From contig CBDBON010000002.1 in the NCBI GenBank assembly GCA_965208395.1, forward strand, positions 434,001 through 498,000: a stretch of DNA of 64,000 nucleotides, written 5' to 3'. Source of the stretch: CBDBON01 sp965208395 (GTDB lineage Bacteria; Chloroflexota; Dehalococcoidia; Lucifugimonadales; CBDBON01). Made by a program: the position numbers and the translations under genes. The notes beneath the pieces were generated by a model. That model was not told the DNA's origin and ran no database searches. It saw nothing but the letters and a program-made list of their open reading frames with translations. Shown one piece after another: positions 41,738 through 49,575 of the stretch; position 1 is the first letter of the stretch, and each line of letters begins with the position of its first letter.

Positions 41738-43348
41738 ATGCCCAAGCAACTGACCTTTAGCGAAGAGGCGCGCGCCGCGATGAAGCGCGGCATCGACACG
41801 ATGGCCGATACCGTGGGCGTCACACTGGGGCCCAGGGGACGTAACGTGGTTCTCGATAAGAAGTTCGGCCCTCCGCAGGTGTGCAGCGATGGTGTGACCA
41901 TCGCTAAGGAGATCGAGCTGGAGGACCCGTTCGAGAACATGGGCGCACAGCTGCTCAAAGAGGCTGCCAGCAAGACGAACGACGTTGCGGGCGACGGCAC
42001 CACCACCGCGACCGTGCTGGCCCAGGCGATCATCCAGGAGGGGTTCAAGAACATCGCGGCCGGCGCCAACCCCATGGCCCTCAAGCGCGGGATAGAGAAG
42101 GGTGTGACCGCGCTCCGATCGTCCGTCGAGGAGATGTCCACCTCGGTGGAGGGCAAGACCCAGATCGCGCAGGTCGCGTCCCTCTCCGCCCATGACGAGG
42201 AGATGGGCGGTCTCATCGCCGATGTCATGGAGAAGGTCGGCAAGGACGGAGTCATAACCGTCGAGGAGTCCAAGGGCCTCAGCTACGAGCAGGAGTTCGT
42301 AGAGGGCATGCAGATAGACCGAGGCTACATCTCGCCCTACTTCATCACCGACCAGGACAGGATGGAGACGGTACTGGAGGACCCCTACATCCTCATCACC
42401 GACAAGAAAGTCTCCGCAGTCGCAGACCTTCTGCCCGCGTTGGAGAAGATCCTGCAGGTGGGCAAGAGCGTGGTGCTGGTGGCGGAAGACATAGAGGGCG
42501 AGGCGCTCGCCACCCTCGTCGTCAACAAGCTGCGGGGCACGCTGAGTTGTCTCGCGGTCAAGGCGCCCGGATTCGGCGACCGCCGGAAGGCGATGCTGGA
42601 AGACATGGCCATCCTAACGGGTGGCGTCGTCATCAGCGAAGAGGTCGGCCGGAAGCTCGACTCCGTCTCGGTCGAGGACCTCGGCAGGTGCCGCAGGGTC
42701 GTCGCCAGCAAGGAGGACACCACCTTCGTGGACGGCTCCGGCTCCGATGACGCGATCCAGGGACGCATCAACCAGATCAAGGCACAGATCGACGAGACGA
42801 CCTCCGACTTCGACCGGGAGAAGCTCCAGGAGCGTCTCGCCAAGCTTTCCGGCGGTGTGGCGATCCTCAAGGTAGGAGCCGCCACCGAGGTAGAGATGAA
42901 GGAGAAGAAGCAGCGCGTTGAGGACGCCCTTTCCGCGACGCGAGCCGCTGTCGAGGAAGGGATCGTGCCCGGAGGCGGGCTCGCGTTGATCCGCTCCCGC
43001 GCCGCTCTCGACGCTCTCGACCTGGAGGGTGACGAGAAGACGGGAGCCGGAATCCTCGGCAAGGCGCTCGAGGCGCCGCTCAAGCTCATCTCGGAAAACA
43101 CTGGAGTCCCAGGCGACGTTATCCTTTCTGACAGCCTCAAGAGCGAGGGCGATTGGGGCTACGACGCCGAAACCGGGGAGTTCACGAACCTCCTGACGCG
43201 CGGCATCATGGACCCGGCCAAGGTGACGAGGGCCGCCATCGAGAATTCGGCCAGCGTGGCTGCGATGGTCCTCACGACCGAGTCCCTGATCACCGACATC
43301 AAGGAGGACGCGCCTCCGATGCCGGCCGCGCCGCCGATGGACTACTAG
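41738..43348 (+). CDS. groL: Chaperonin GroEL
   Basis: A 536-residue GroEL (60-kDa chaperonin). Seen: TVGVTLGPRGRNVVLDK and GDGTTTATVLAQAI (nucleotide site with the catalytic Asp region DVAGDGTTT), ERLAKLSGGVAILKVGAATE, and VEEGIVPGGGLALIRS. The C-terminus ends PPMPAAPPMDY, a Pro-rich tail in place of the common GGM repeats. The ribosome site is TAGGAGGGGG before ATG 41738, 46 bases after groES. A strong hairpin terminator follows the gene. Confidence 0.98.
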   Translation: MPKQLTFSEEARAAMKRGIDTMADTVGVTLGPRGRNVVLDKKFGPPQVCSDGVTIAKEIELEDPFENMGAQLLKEAASKTNDVAGDGTTTATVLAQAIIQEGFKNIAAGANPMALKRGIEKGVTALRSSVEEMSTSVEGKTQIAQVASLSAHDEEMGGLIADVMEKVGKDGVITVEESKGLSYEQEFVEGMQIDRGYISPYFITDQDRMETVLEDPYILITDKKVSAVADLLPALEKILQVGKSVVLVAEDIEGEALATLVVNKLRGTLSCLAVKAPGFGDRRKAMLEDMAILTGGVVISEEVGRKLDSVSVEDLGRCRRVVASKEDTTFVDGSGSDDAIQGRINQIKAQIDETTSDFDREKLQERLAKLSGGVAILKVGAATEVEMKEKKQRVEDALSATRAAVEEGIVPGGGLALIRSRAALDALDLEGDEKTGAGILGKALEAPLKLISENTGVPGDVILSDSLKSEGDWGYDAETGEFTNLLTRGIMDPAKVTRAAIENSASVAAMVLTTESLITDIKEDAPPMPAAPPMDY

Positions 43349-43374
43349 GCCTCTGCAAGTCGAGCGCAGGTTGA

Positions 43375-43412
43375 GAGAGGGCTCCGGCACCGCCGGAGCC
43401 CTCTCGTTGTTG
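43375..43412 (+). terminator. Hairpin terminator of groES-groEL
   Basis: A perfect 14-bp stem (GAGAGGGCTCCGGC / GCCGGAGCCCTCTC, 43375-43388 and 43392-43405) with a 3-base loop, followed by the T-rich GTTGTTG. It begins 27 bases after the groEL stop. Confidence 0.85.
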
Positions 43413-43537
43413 TGGGCTCCTCGGAGCCGGGTCACGGAAGTGACGCCGATTCCGCCGCCATACCCTTGAATCGGGCAGGTAGCCCCAGTGTTATGATGGC
43501 CCCGAACCACCACCACGTTTCGTGAGAGAGCCTGTCT

Positions 43538-46500
43538 TTGTTTACTCACCTACACGTCCACACCGAGTACAGCATGCTGGACGGTCTGAGCAGAATCGAC
43601 CGACTGGTAGGTCGCGCCTCGGAGCTGGGTATGGAGAGCCTGGCGATCACCGATCACGGGGGTATGTACGGCGCCATCGACTTCTATAGGACTGCCAGGA
43701 CGGCTGGCATCAGACCGATCATCGGTTGCGAGATGTACGTGGCTGGTGACAGCCGTCATATCCGAAACCCGAACGATAAGAGCCCCTATCACCATTTGAC
43801 CGTTCTAAGCAAGAACACGGCCGGATACCGGAATCTGGTCAAGCTCGTGTCGAAATCACACCTGGAGGGCTTCTACTACAAACCCCGCATCGATCGGGAG
43901 CTGCTAGAGGAGCATCACGAGGGCCTGATCGTCCTCTCGGGATGTGTCTCCGGGGAGGTTCCGGGCCTCATCGCCCAGGGACGGACCGAAGACGCGAAGA
44001 GGTCCGCGCTCTGGTACAGGGAGCTGTTCGACGACTACTACATCGAGCTCATGGAGCATGGTGGAATAGAGAACCTGCCCGAGATCAAAAGAGGCCTGAT
44101 CTCCCTCAGCCGGGAGACCGGCATACCGTTGGTAGCCACCAACGACTCACACTACGTGAGCAGAGAGGACGCCCCTCTCCAGGACATACTAATCTGCATA
44201 CACACGAATACCAACGTGCGGGACGAACGGCGGCTGAAGATGGTTGCTGATACCTACTATCTCCGATCCGTGGATGAGATGCAGACCCTCTTCGCCGATC
44301 TTCCCGAGGCCGTTTCGAACACGCAGCGCATCGCGGAGATGTGCGATCTGCACCTCGACTTCTCGCAGACGCGCCTGCCGGACTTCGAGGTCCCGGACGG
44401 CATGACCGCGGACGACTATCTTTCGCAGCTCTGCTGGAACGGTCTGCGACGGCGCATCGAGCGGGTGACCACGCTGGAAGAGGAGCGCCTGGCCTACGAG
44501 TTGGAAGTCATACGTCAGACGCAGTTCGCCGGATACTTCCTGGTGGGCTGGGACATCGCCAGCTTCGCCCGGGATCGCGGCATCTACTCTGCCCTTCGCG
44601 GGAGTGCATCAGCAAGTCTGGCTCTCTACTGCCTGGAGGTCACCGACATCAATCCGCTGCCCTACGGGCTCGTGTTCGAGCGGTTCCTGAACCTCGAGCG
44701 TAAAGAGATGCCCGACCTCGACTTCGATTTCCAGGACGACCGGCGCCAGGAGGTCATCAACTACGTCGTCTCTAAGTATGGTAGGGACCACGTGGCTCAG
44801 ATCATCACCTTCGGCACGCTGGGCGCGCGGGCGTCCATCCGGGACGTGGGCCGCGCGCTGGCAATGTCGTACGCGGACGTCGACAACGTGGCCCGTCGTA
44901 TTCCCTTCCGGCTGAACATCACCTTGGAAGAGGCCATTTCGGAGACGCCGGAGCTTCAGGAGATGTACGGCGCGGATGCGGAGGTCCAAAAGCTGATCGA
45001 TACGGCAAAGGGTTTGGAGGGGATCACCCGACACTCGAGCACTCACGCCGCCGGCGTGGTCATCTCCAAAGAGCCGTTGGACGATGTCGTACCCCTGCAG
45101 AGACCGATAAAGGGAGACGATGACAGCGTAGCCATGACCCAGTATTCGATGGACCCCATAGCGCTGCTGGGTCTTCTCAAGATGGACTTCCTGGGTCTCG
45201 CAAACCTCACAGTACTGGCCAGCGCCCGGGAGCTCATCGCCAGGACCAAGGGTGTCCGGCTCCCTCTCCAGGACATCCCGCTCGACGATGCCAAGACCTT
45301 CGAGATGCTGTCCAACGGCGAGACGGTGGGCGTGTTCCAGATGGAGGGCGCCGGGATGACGCGGCACATCAAAGAGCTAAAGCCGTCGTCGCTGAGCGAC
45401 GTGGCGGCGATGATAGCCCTATACCGTCCCGGGCCGATGGAGCAGATCGCGACCTTCATCGATGCCAAGCATGGTCGGGCTGAGCCCAGCTATCCCCACC
45501 CCGCGCTAAGCGAGATCCTCCAGGAGACCTACGGAGTTATCGTCTACCAGGATCAGGTCCTTCACATCGCCCGGACCTTCGCCGGCTACACCCTAGGCGA
45601 GGCCGACATTGTGCGAAAGGCGATGGGCAAGAAGGTCCCGGCGATCATGGCCCAGGAGCGCGACAGGTTCATCGAAGGCGCGCTTGGACAGGGATATTCG
45701 AAGGGTCTTGCCGAGGAGGTCTTTGCGCTCGTTGAACCCTTCGCAGGATACGCTTTCAACAAGGCCCACAGCGTTAGCTATGGTCTCATCTCATACTGGA
45801 CGGCCTACCTGAAAGCCAACTACACCGCCGAGTATATGGTTGCTCTCCTGAACGCCTATCTGGGGAATACGGATAAGATCGCGGCAGTCGTGAACGAATG
45901 CCGGCGGCTTAAGATAAGGGTCCACCCGCCAAGCATCAACCGCAGCCAGACAGACTTCTCGATCGAGATGTCCGAGGACGGCGCGCCGGGCGTAAGGTTC
46001 GGCCTGACGGCCATCAAGAACGTGGGGAGCGCTGCCGTGCTCCCAGTCGTCGAGGCGGTTTCCAAAGAGGGGACATTCGGCTCTATTGAGCACATGTGCC
46101 GATCCGCGGATATGAGCGGCCTCAATCGCAAGACACTGGAAAGTCTCGTCAAGGCCGGGGCGCTTGACGAATTCGGAGACAGGGGAGCCCTCCTCGAGGT
46201 CCTTGACCGGACCCTCTCCCTGGCGAACAGCGAGGCCAGTCTCAGGGCGTCCAATCAGGCGTCGATGTTCGACCTGTTCGGAGAGTCTGTGCCTACACCC
46301 CTCGCCACCATCGAGTTGAGCGATACCCGGACCCCGAATAACGAACTCCACCAGTGGGAGATGGAGCTTATGGGGGTGGCCCTGTCTGCGGGGAGTCCGC
46401 TGGCCGCCCTCGCGTCCGATACCGATTCGATCGTCTTCCGCAGCCAGCTCGATCAGAGCATGGACGGTCGCAAGATCACCCTGGCGGGGCAGGTATCGTC

Positions 46501-47128
46501 GGTAACCCATCGCTCTACCCGAAAGCAGAGGCCCTTTGCGATCGTCACGGTTGCCCTGATGGACGGTCCTATCGAGATATTCGTTTGGGAGGAGCTGCTG
46601 GGCCGCACGCAAAGCCTGTGGGAGGAGGGGAACTTCGCTCGGGTTTCCGGCACCGTCAGGACACGTGATGGCCGTATAAGCATCAACGCTTCCGACGCGA
46701 CCGAGTACATCATAGAAGACGCCGGTCCTTCCAGGGAGCATACCGTCCAAAGTGTGTCGGAGCCGATCGAAGAGGAGCGCCGCGCGCCTGAGCCCCTCGC
46801 CCCTAAGCCGGTCAGCGACCCTGCACCGTCTGTGGAGGCGGTTGGGCCCGTTAAGGAGTACGAGCCCAACGGACCCATGCGCCTCCATCTCCTTATCCGG
46901 GAGTCTGATCGGCCGAAGGACGACCAGCGACTCTTTGACGATGTCAAGCGTCTTCTCCTGGAGAACCAGGGCGAGGACGAGATCAGGCTGGAGATCTCGT
47001 CAAACGGCCGGCTGTTCACGCTGGACTGGCCGCTGGTCCGCGTCAACGCCTCCCGCGAGCTGGAGGGGGATCTGTCCGAGATGCTGGGTCAGGCTGGCCG
47101 GGTCACTCTGGAGAGCGTCGCCGGTTGA
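43538..47128 (+). CDS. dnaE: DNA polymerase III alpha subunit
   Basis: A 1196-residue replicative polymerase of the DnaE1 type. The PHP domain opens with FTHLHVHTEYSMLDGL and keeps its metal residues (AITDHGGMYG, GLIVLSGC). The palm catalytic region has PDLDFDFQDDRRQEV with the DxD, and the fingers, ARxSS-type segment (GITRHSSTHAAGVV), AMGKKVPAIM and FNKAHSVSYGLISYWTAYLK follow. An OB-fold (GQVSSVTHRSTRKQRPFAIV) lies near residue 985. The start is TTG 43538, placed by the PHP motif. A TTGAAT…TATGAT pair upstream is spaced by 20 bases, too far to call. The next gene overlaps its stop. Confidence 0.96.
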   Translation: MFTHLHVHTEYSMLDGLSRIDRLVGRASELGMESLAITDHGGMYGAIDFYRTARTAGIRPIIGCEMYVAGDSRHIRNPNDKSPYHHLTVLSKNTAGYRNLVKLVSKSHLEGFYYKPRIDRELLEEHHEGLIVLSGCVSGEVPGLIAQGRTEDAKRSALWYRELFDDYYIELMEHGGIENLPEIKRGLISLSRETGIPLVATNDSHYVSREDAPLQDILICIHTNTNVRDERRLKMVADTYYLRSVDEMQTLFADLPEAVSNTQRIAEMCDLHLDFSQTRLPDFEVPDGMTADDYLSQLCWNGLRRRIERVTTLEEERLAYELEVIRQTQFAGYFLVGWDIASFARDRGIYSALRGSASASLALYCLEVTDINPLPYGLVFERFLNLERKEMPDLDFDFQDDRRQEVINYVVSKYGRDHVAQIITFGTLGARASIRDVGRALAMSYADVDNVARRIPFRLNITLEEAISETPELQEMYGADAEVQKLIDTAKGLEGITRHSSTHAAGVVISKEPLDDVVPLQRPIKGDDDSVAMTQYSMDPIALLGLLKMDFLGLANLTVLASARELIARTKGVRLPLQDIPLDDAKTFEMLSNGETVGVFQMEGAGMTRHIKELKPSSLSDVAAMIALYRPGPMEQIATFIDAKHGRAEPSYPHPALSEILQETYGVIVYQDQVLHIARTFAGYTLGEADIVRKAMGKKVPAIMAQERDRFIEGALGQGYSKGLAEEVFALVEPFAGYAFNKAHSVSYGLISYWTAYLKANYTAEYMVALLNAYLGNTDKIAAVVNECRRLKIRVHPPSINRSQTDFSIEMSEDGAPGVRFGLTAIKNVGSAAVLPVVEAVSKEGTFGSIEHMCRSADMSGLNRKTLESLVKAGALDEFGDRGALLEVLDRTLSLANSEASLRASNQASMFDLFGESVPTPLATIELSDTRTPNNELHQWEMELMGVALSAGSPLAALASDTDSIVFRSQLDQSMDGRKITLAGQVSSVTHRSTRKQRPFAIVTVALMDGPIEIFVWEELLGRTQSLWEEGNFARVSGTVRTRDGRISINASDATEYIIEDAGPSREHTVQSVSEPIEEERRAPEPLAPKPVSDPAPSVEAVGPVKEYEPNGPMRLHLLIRESDRPKDDQRLFDDVKRLLLENQGEDEIRLEISSNGRLFTLDWPLVRVNASRELEGDLSEMLGQAGRVTLESVAG

Positions 47129-47334
47129 AGTGGGTCTGCGCCGCCACGGCTCCTGACCAGCTCGTAGCCGAGATGTGGCGCGAGCTGCTGGTGGGACAGG
47201 GGATCGCCGCAGTGGTGCGATCGGGCGACACGGCCTCCTACCTGGGCGTCTCCGCCTACCCCTGCCGCGTGCTGGTCAGGGAACGCGACCTGGACAGCGC
47301 GAAGAGAGTGCTGGCAACTATCCAGACTCCGTGA
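47125..47334 (+). CDS. DUF2007-type putative signal-transducing protein
   Basis: A 69-residue protein with the DUF2007 ferredoxin-like fold: WVCAATAPDQLVAEMWRELL, GQGIAAVVRSGD, then PCRVLVRERDLDSAKRVLA. Members typically bind or sense something through this small beta-alpha-beta unit, but no function is established. The start TTG 47125 overlaps the dnaE stop (TTGA), so it is translated with dnaE. Confidence 0.82.
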   Translation: MKWVCAATAPDQLVAEMWRELLVGQGIAAVVRSGDTASYLGVSAYPCRVLVRERDLDSAKRVLATIQTP

Positions 47335-47364
47335 GATAGCCCCGTCATGCCATCTCCTCTGTAG

Positions 47365-47399
47365 GGGCGGTTCGCAAACCGTCCCTGCGCGAACCGCCC
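47365..47399. repeat. Inverted repeat downstream of dnaE-DUF2007
   Basis: Perfect 11-bp arms GGGCGGTTCGC (47365-47375) and GCGAACCGCCC (47389-47399) around a 13-base loop. Could be the end of the dnaE transcript or a dispersed palindromic repeat; only one T follows, so a classical terminator is less likely. Confidence 0.55.
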
Positions 47400-47441
47400 T
47401 TGGCACAGCGAGTTGGCCTCCCGAACGCAGCGCCCCGAGGC

Positions 47442-47470
47442 TGGACAACTCCGAACGCATGTGCTATTAT
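47442..47470 (+). promoter_or_regulatory. Promoter of RNA-like element copy 2 (extended -10)
   Basis: TGGACA (47442-47447), 17-base spacer, TGC-TATTAT with the -10 at 47465-47470. The extended -10 and the following bases up to ATGCG match copy 1 at 11577. Transcription would begin at about 47477. Confidence 0.6.
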
Positions 47471-47476
47471 CAGAGC

Positions 47477-47666
47477 ATGCGTTCGACCACACGGACCCGC
47501 CTCACCCCGACGGCAGCCGCGCACCCGTCCTCCACCTGTCCCATTCTGTCACTTTCCTGTCACATTTCTGTCCCAAATCTGTTCAAAACCTGTCCCGTGG
47601 ATGTCCCGAACCGCTGCCGTCCAGCTACGAAACGAGACACAATGTTACAGAATGAGACAGTTTTTT
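47477..47666 (+). ncRNA. Candidate structured RNA, copy 2 of the 11-nt-repeat element
   Basis: Seven TGTCNC-like units start at 47537, 47547, 47558, 47569, 47580, 47591 and 47602 (spacing 10, 11, 11, 11, 11, 11). After a 16-base gap, inverted units begin at 47624, 47634, 47644 and 47654 (10-base steps), followed by six T (47661-47666). The inverted array 47634-47660 pairs with 47536-47563 as a 27-bp stem with 5 mismatches and one bulge, closing a 70-nt loop. Spacing, loop length and T-tract equal those of copy 1 (minus strand, 11378-11570), although loop sequence differs. It lies 31 bases before the radical-SAM gene and could be its leader/attenuator or an independent short RNA. Short frames within it are not conserved between copies. 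Confidence 0.55.
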
Positions 47667-47697
47667 CATTCTCTGACTCGAGGAGGAGCCTGTCCTC

Positions 47698-49053
47698 ATG
47701 CTGATCAAACATACCCCCGACGCCTACGAGAAGCTCCAGATACTCGGCGGGATGGCCACGGACGACATCCTGTCCCGGCCGGGAGACACAGGTAGCGGCC
47801 GCATCTCCAGGGCGCCATACTCCATGGGTGGCAAGAACCCGCTCCCGGGCGTCTACAAGGCCTCCATGCCCAACGGCAAAAAGATCAGCCTGATGAGGGT
47901 CATGTTCACCGACTTCTGCAAGATGGACTGCGCCTTCTGTCCCAACAGCCACTGGGTGCCTAGGAGACGCCACGCCTTCAAGGTCGACGAGCTGGCACGC
48001 ACCTTCGCCGAGCTCCAGCGGCGGCACACCGTCGACGGCCTCTTCCTGAGCTCGGGAGTGGCCGGCACCGGCTCCAAGACCACCGAGCGCCTGGTCAGGG
48101 TCGTCGAACAGGTGCGCCTGAAGTACGGCTTCGAGGGCTACATCCACCTGAAGGTCATGCCGGGCACCGAGTACCAGTACGTCGAGGCCGCGCACCGGCT
48201 CGGCACGCGCCTGTCCGTGAACCTCGAGACTCCCACCGTCGGCCACATGCGAAAGCTGAGCGCGATGAAGGAGTTGGAGCGAGACATCCTCGCTCCCATG
48301 AGCTGGATAGCCAGGCTCACCAGAGGCGTCTCCGGCGGCGCCGTCGGCCAGGCGACCCAGCTCGTCGTCGGCGCCGCCGACGAGTCGGACCGGGACATCT
48401 TCGGGCGGATGGACCAGCTATACACGGAGTGGAACCTCAAGCGCATCTACTACGCGGCCTTCCGTCCTGTCCGCCACACGCCGCTGGAGGAGCATCCGGC
48501 GACGCCGCTGTGGCGCGAGCACCGCCTCTACCAGATGGACTGGCTGAAGCGTGTCTACCGCTTCGGCAACGACGAGCTGGAGCTGGCCTTCGACCGGGAG
48601 GGCTTCCTGGCCCGCGACCTCGACCCGAAGACGGCCATCGCCGTCGAGAACCTCGACGCCTTTCCGCTCGACGTCAACAGAGCGACCCGTCAACAGCTGC
48701 TGCGGGCGCCCGGCGTGGGTCCTCTGTCCGCGCAGCGCATCCTGAGCAACCGCCGCCGCCACAGCATCGACACCTGGCGGGACCTCCAGGCCATGGGCGT
48801 CGTGAAGAAGAGGGCGTCGCCGTTCCTGGCCTTTCCCGGCCACCGCCCGCCGGTGGCGAAGCAGCTCCGGCTCGACCTGTTCGGCGAGGAGGCGCGCAGC
48901 GCGCGCATAGCCGAGAGCCGCGCACCCTACTCGACAGAAAAAATCGCGCCCTGCGGCGAGGTCAGGTCATGCACCGGCTGCCCGATGTACGGCGCCCCGG
49001 GCCATCCGGGCTCCGATAGCTTCGGCCCCCGCATGGCTGCCGAAGCCGCCTAA
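47698..49053 (+). CDS. Radical-SAM DNA modification/repair protein with C-terminal HhH
   Basis: A 451-residue radical-SAM protein of the type annotated as putative DNA modification/repair. The 4Fe-4S motif CxxxCxxC is in FTDFCKMDCAFCPNSHW (about residues 80-87), with LFLSSGVAGTGSKTTE and VNLETPTVGHMRKLSA lining the SAM barrel. A helix-hairpin-helix DNA-binding unit is near residues 327-350 (VNRATRQQLLRAPGVGPLSA), and a second Cys cluster CTGCPMYG is at the C-terminus. The usual partner of this family, a UDG-like/DUF4130 protein, is not adjacent. It ends 9 bases from the convergent MGMT gene. ATG 47698 behind GAGGAGG. Confidence 0.88.
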   Translation: MLIKHTPDAYEKLQILGGMATDDILSRPGDTGSGRISRAPYSMGGKNPLPGVYKASMPNGKKISLMRVMFTDFCKMDCAFCPNSHWVPRRRHAFKVDELARTFAELQRRHTVDGLFLSSGVAGTGSKTTERLVRVVEQVRLKYGFEGYIHLKVMPGTEYQYVEAAHRLGTRLSVNLETPTVGHMRKLSAMKELERDILAPMSWIARLTRGVSGGAVGQATQLVVGAADESDRDIFGRMDQLYTEWNLKRIYYAAFRPVRHTPLEEHPATPLWREHRLYQMDWLKRVYRFGNDELELAFDREGFLARDLDPKTAIAVENLDAFPLDVNRATRQQLLRAPGVGPLSAQRILSNRRRHSIDTWRDLQAMGVVKKRASPFLAFPGHRPPVAKQLRLDLFGEEARSARIAESRAPYSTEKIAPCGEVRSCTGCPMYGAPGHPGSDSFGPRMAAEAA

Positions 49054-49062
49054 ACAGGCTCC

Positions 49063-49575
49063 CTAGAGTCGCCCCGCCTCGAGGTCGAGCAGCGCGCGCT
49101 TGAGGTCCAGCTGGTCGGCGTTCCGTCCGAAGCCGCCTAGTCCGCCGTCGCTGGCGACTATCCGCTGGCACGGCACGACTATCGGCAGCCGGTTTCTTGC
49201 CATGCACTGGCCCGCGGCCCGCGCCGCTCTGGGACTGCCCGCGCGGGCAGCAAGCCACGAGTAGGTCCTCGTCTCGCCGTACGGGATTGATCGGCACGCC
49301 GCCCACGCCGCCTGTAGAAAGGGCGACGCGTCGGCTACGTCGACAGGCTCCCCCTCGAAGCTTACCGGCTCCCCCTCGAAGTAGGCGTCCAGGAGGGACC
49401 TCAGTCTATCGAACCGGTCCGGCGACCACGCCGCCGACTCGATCTCATCTCCCAATGACGAGACGCACTCCTCCGGGGATGCCTGGGGAAGCGTCGTACG
49501 TCTCGCGCCCTTCGTCGAGGCCAGGAGTCCCATCCAGCCCAGCCGAGTCTCCACGAGGTCGTAGTGAAGCTTCAT
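49063..49575 (-). CDS. Methylated-DNA-protein cysteine methyltransferase (MGMT/Ogt-like), PCQR variant
   Basis: A 170-residue suicide repair protein that takes alkyl groups from O6-alkylguanine onto a Cys. Seen: FLQAAWAACRSIPYGETRTY, the DNA-binding wing and RAAGQCMARN arginine-finger region, and the acceptor Cys136 in IVVPCQRIVASDGGLGGFG. The usual PCHR is PCQR here: the His that activates the Cys is Gln137. A 7-residue tandem duplication (FEGEPVS/FEGEPVD) lies just before the C-terminal domain. ATG 49575 overlaps the stop of the transglutaminase-like gene (ATGA) and has GGAGGAGG upstream, so it is the last gene of the MoxR operon. Confidence 0.9.
   Translation of the reverse strand: MKLHYDLVETRLGWMGLLASTKGARRTTLPQASPEECVSSLGDEIESAAWSPDRFDRLRSLLDAYFEGEPVSFEGEPVDVADASPFLQAAWAACRSIPYGETRTYSWLAARAGSPRAARAAGQCMARNRLPIVVPCQRIVASDGGLGGFGRNADQLDLKRALLDLEAGRL

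Noticed and set aside
43466..43497. TTGAAT / TATGAT as dnaE promoter
   Set aside because: The spacer is 20 bases, outside the usual 16-18.
47537..47660. CRISPR array
   Set aside because: Units are 6 bases at 10/11-base steps, with no 20-40-bp repeats or spacers and no cas genes.
47413..47795. Three overlapping short plus-strand frames (about 80 codons each) across element copy 2
   Set aside because: Repeat-derived, mutually overlapping and not conserved with copy 1 in a single frame. A leaderless peptide from ATG 47477 shares only its first few residues with the copy-1 frame.
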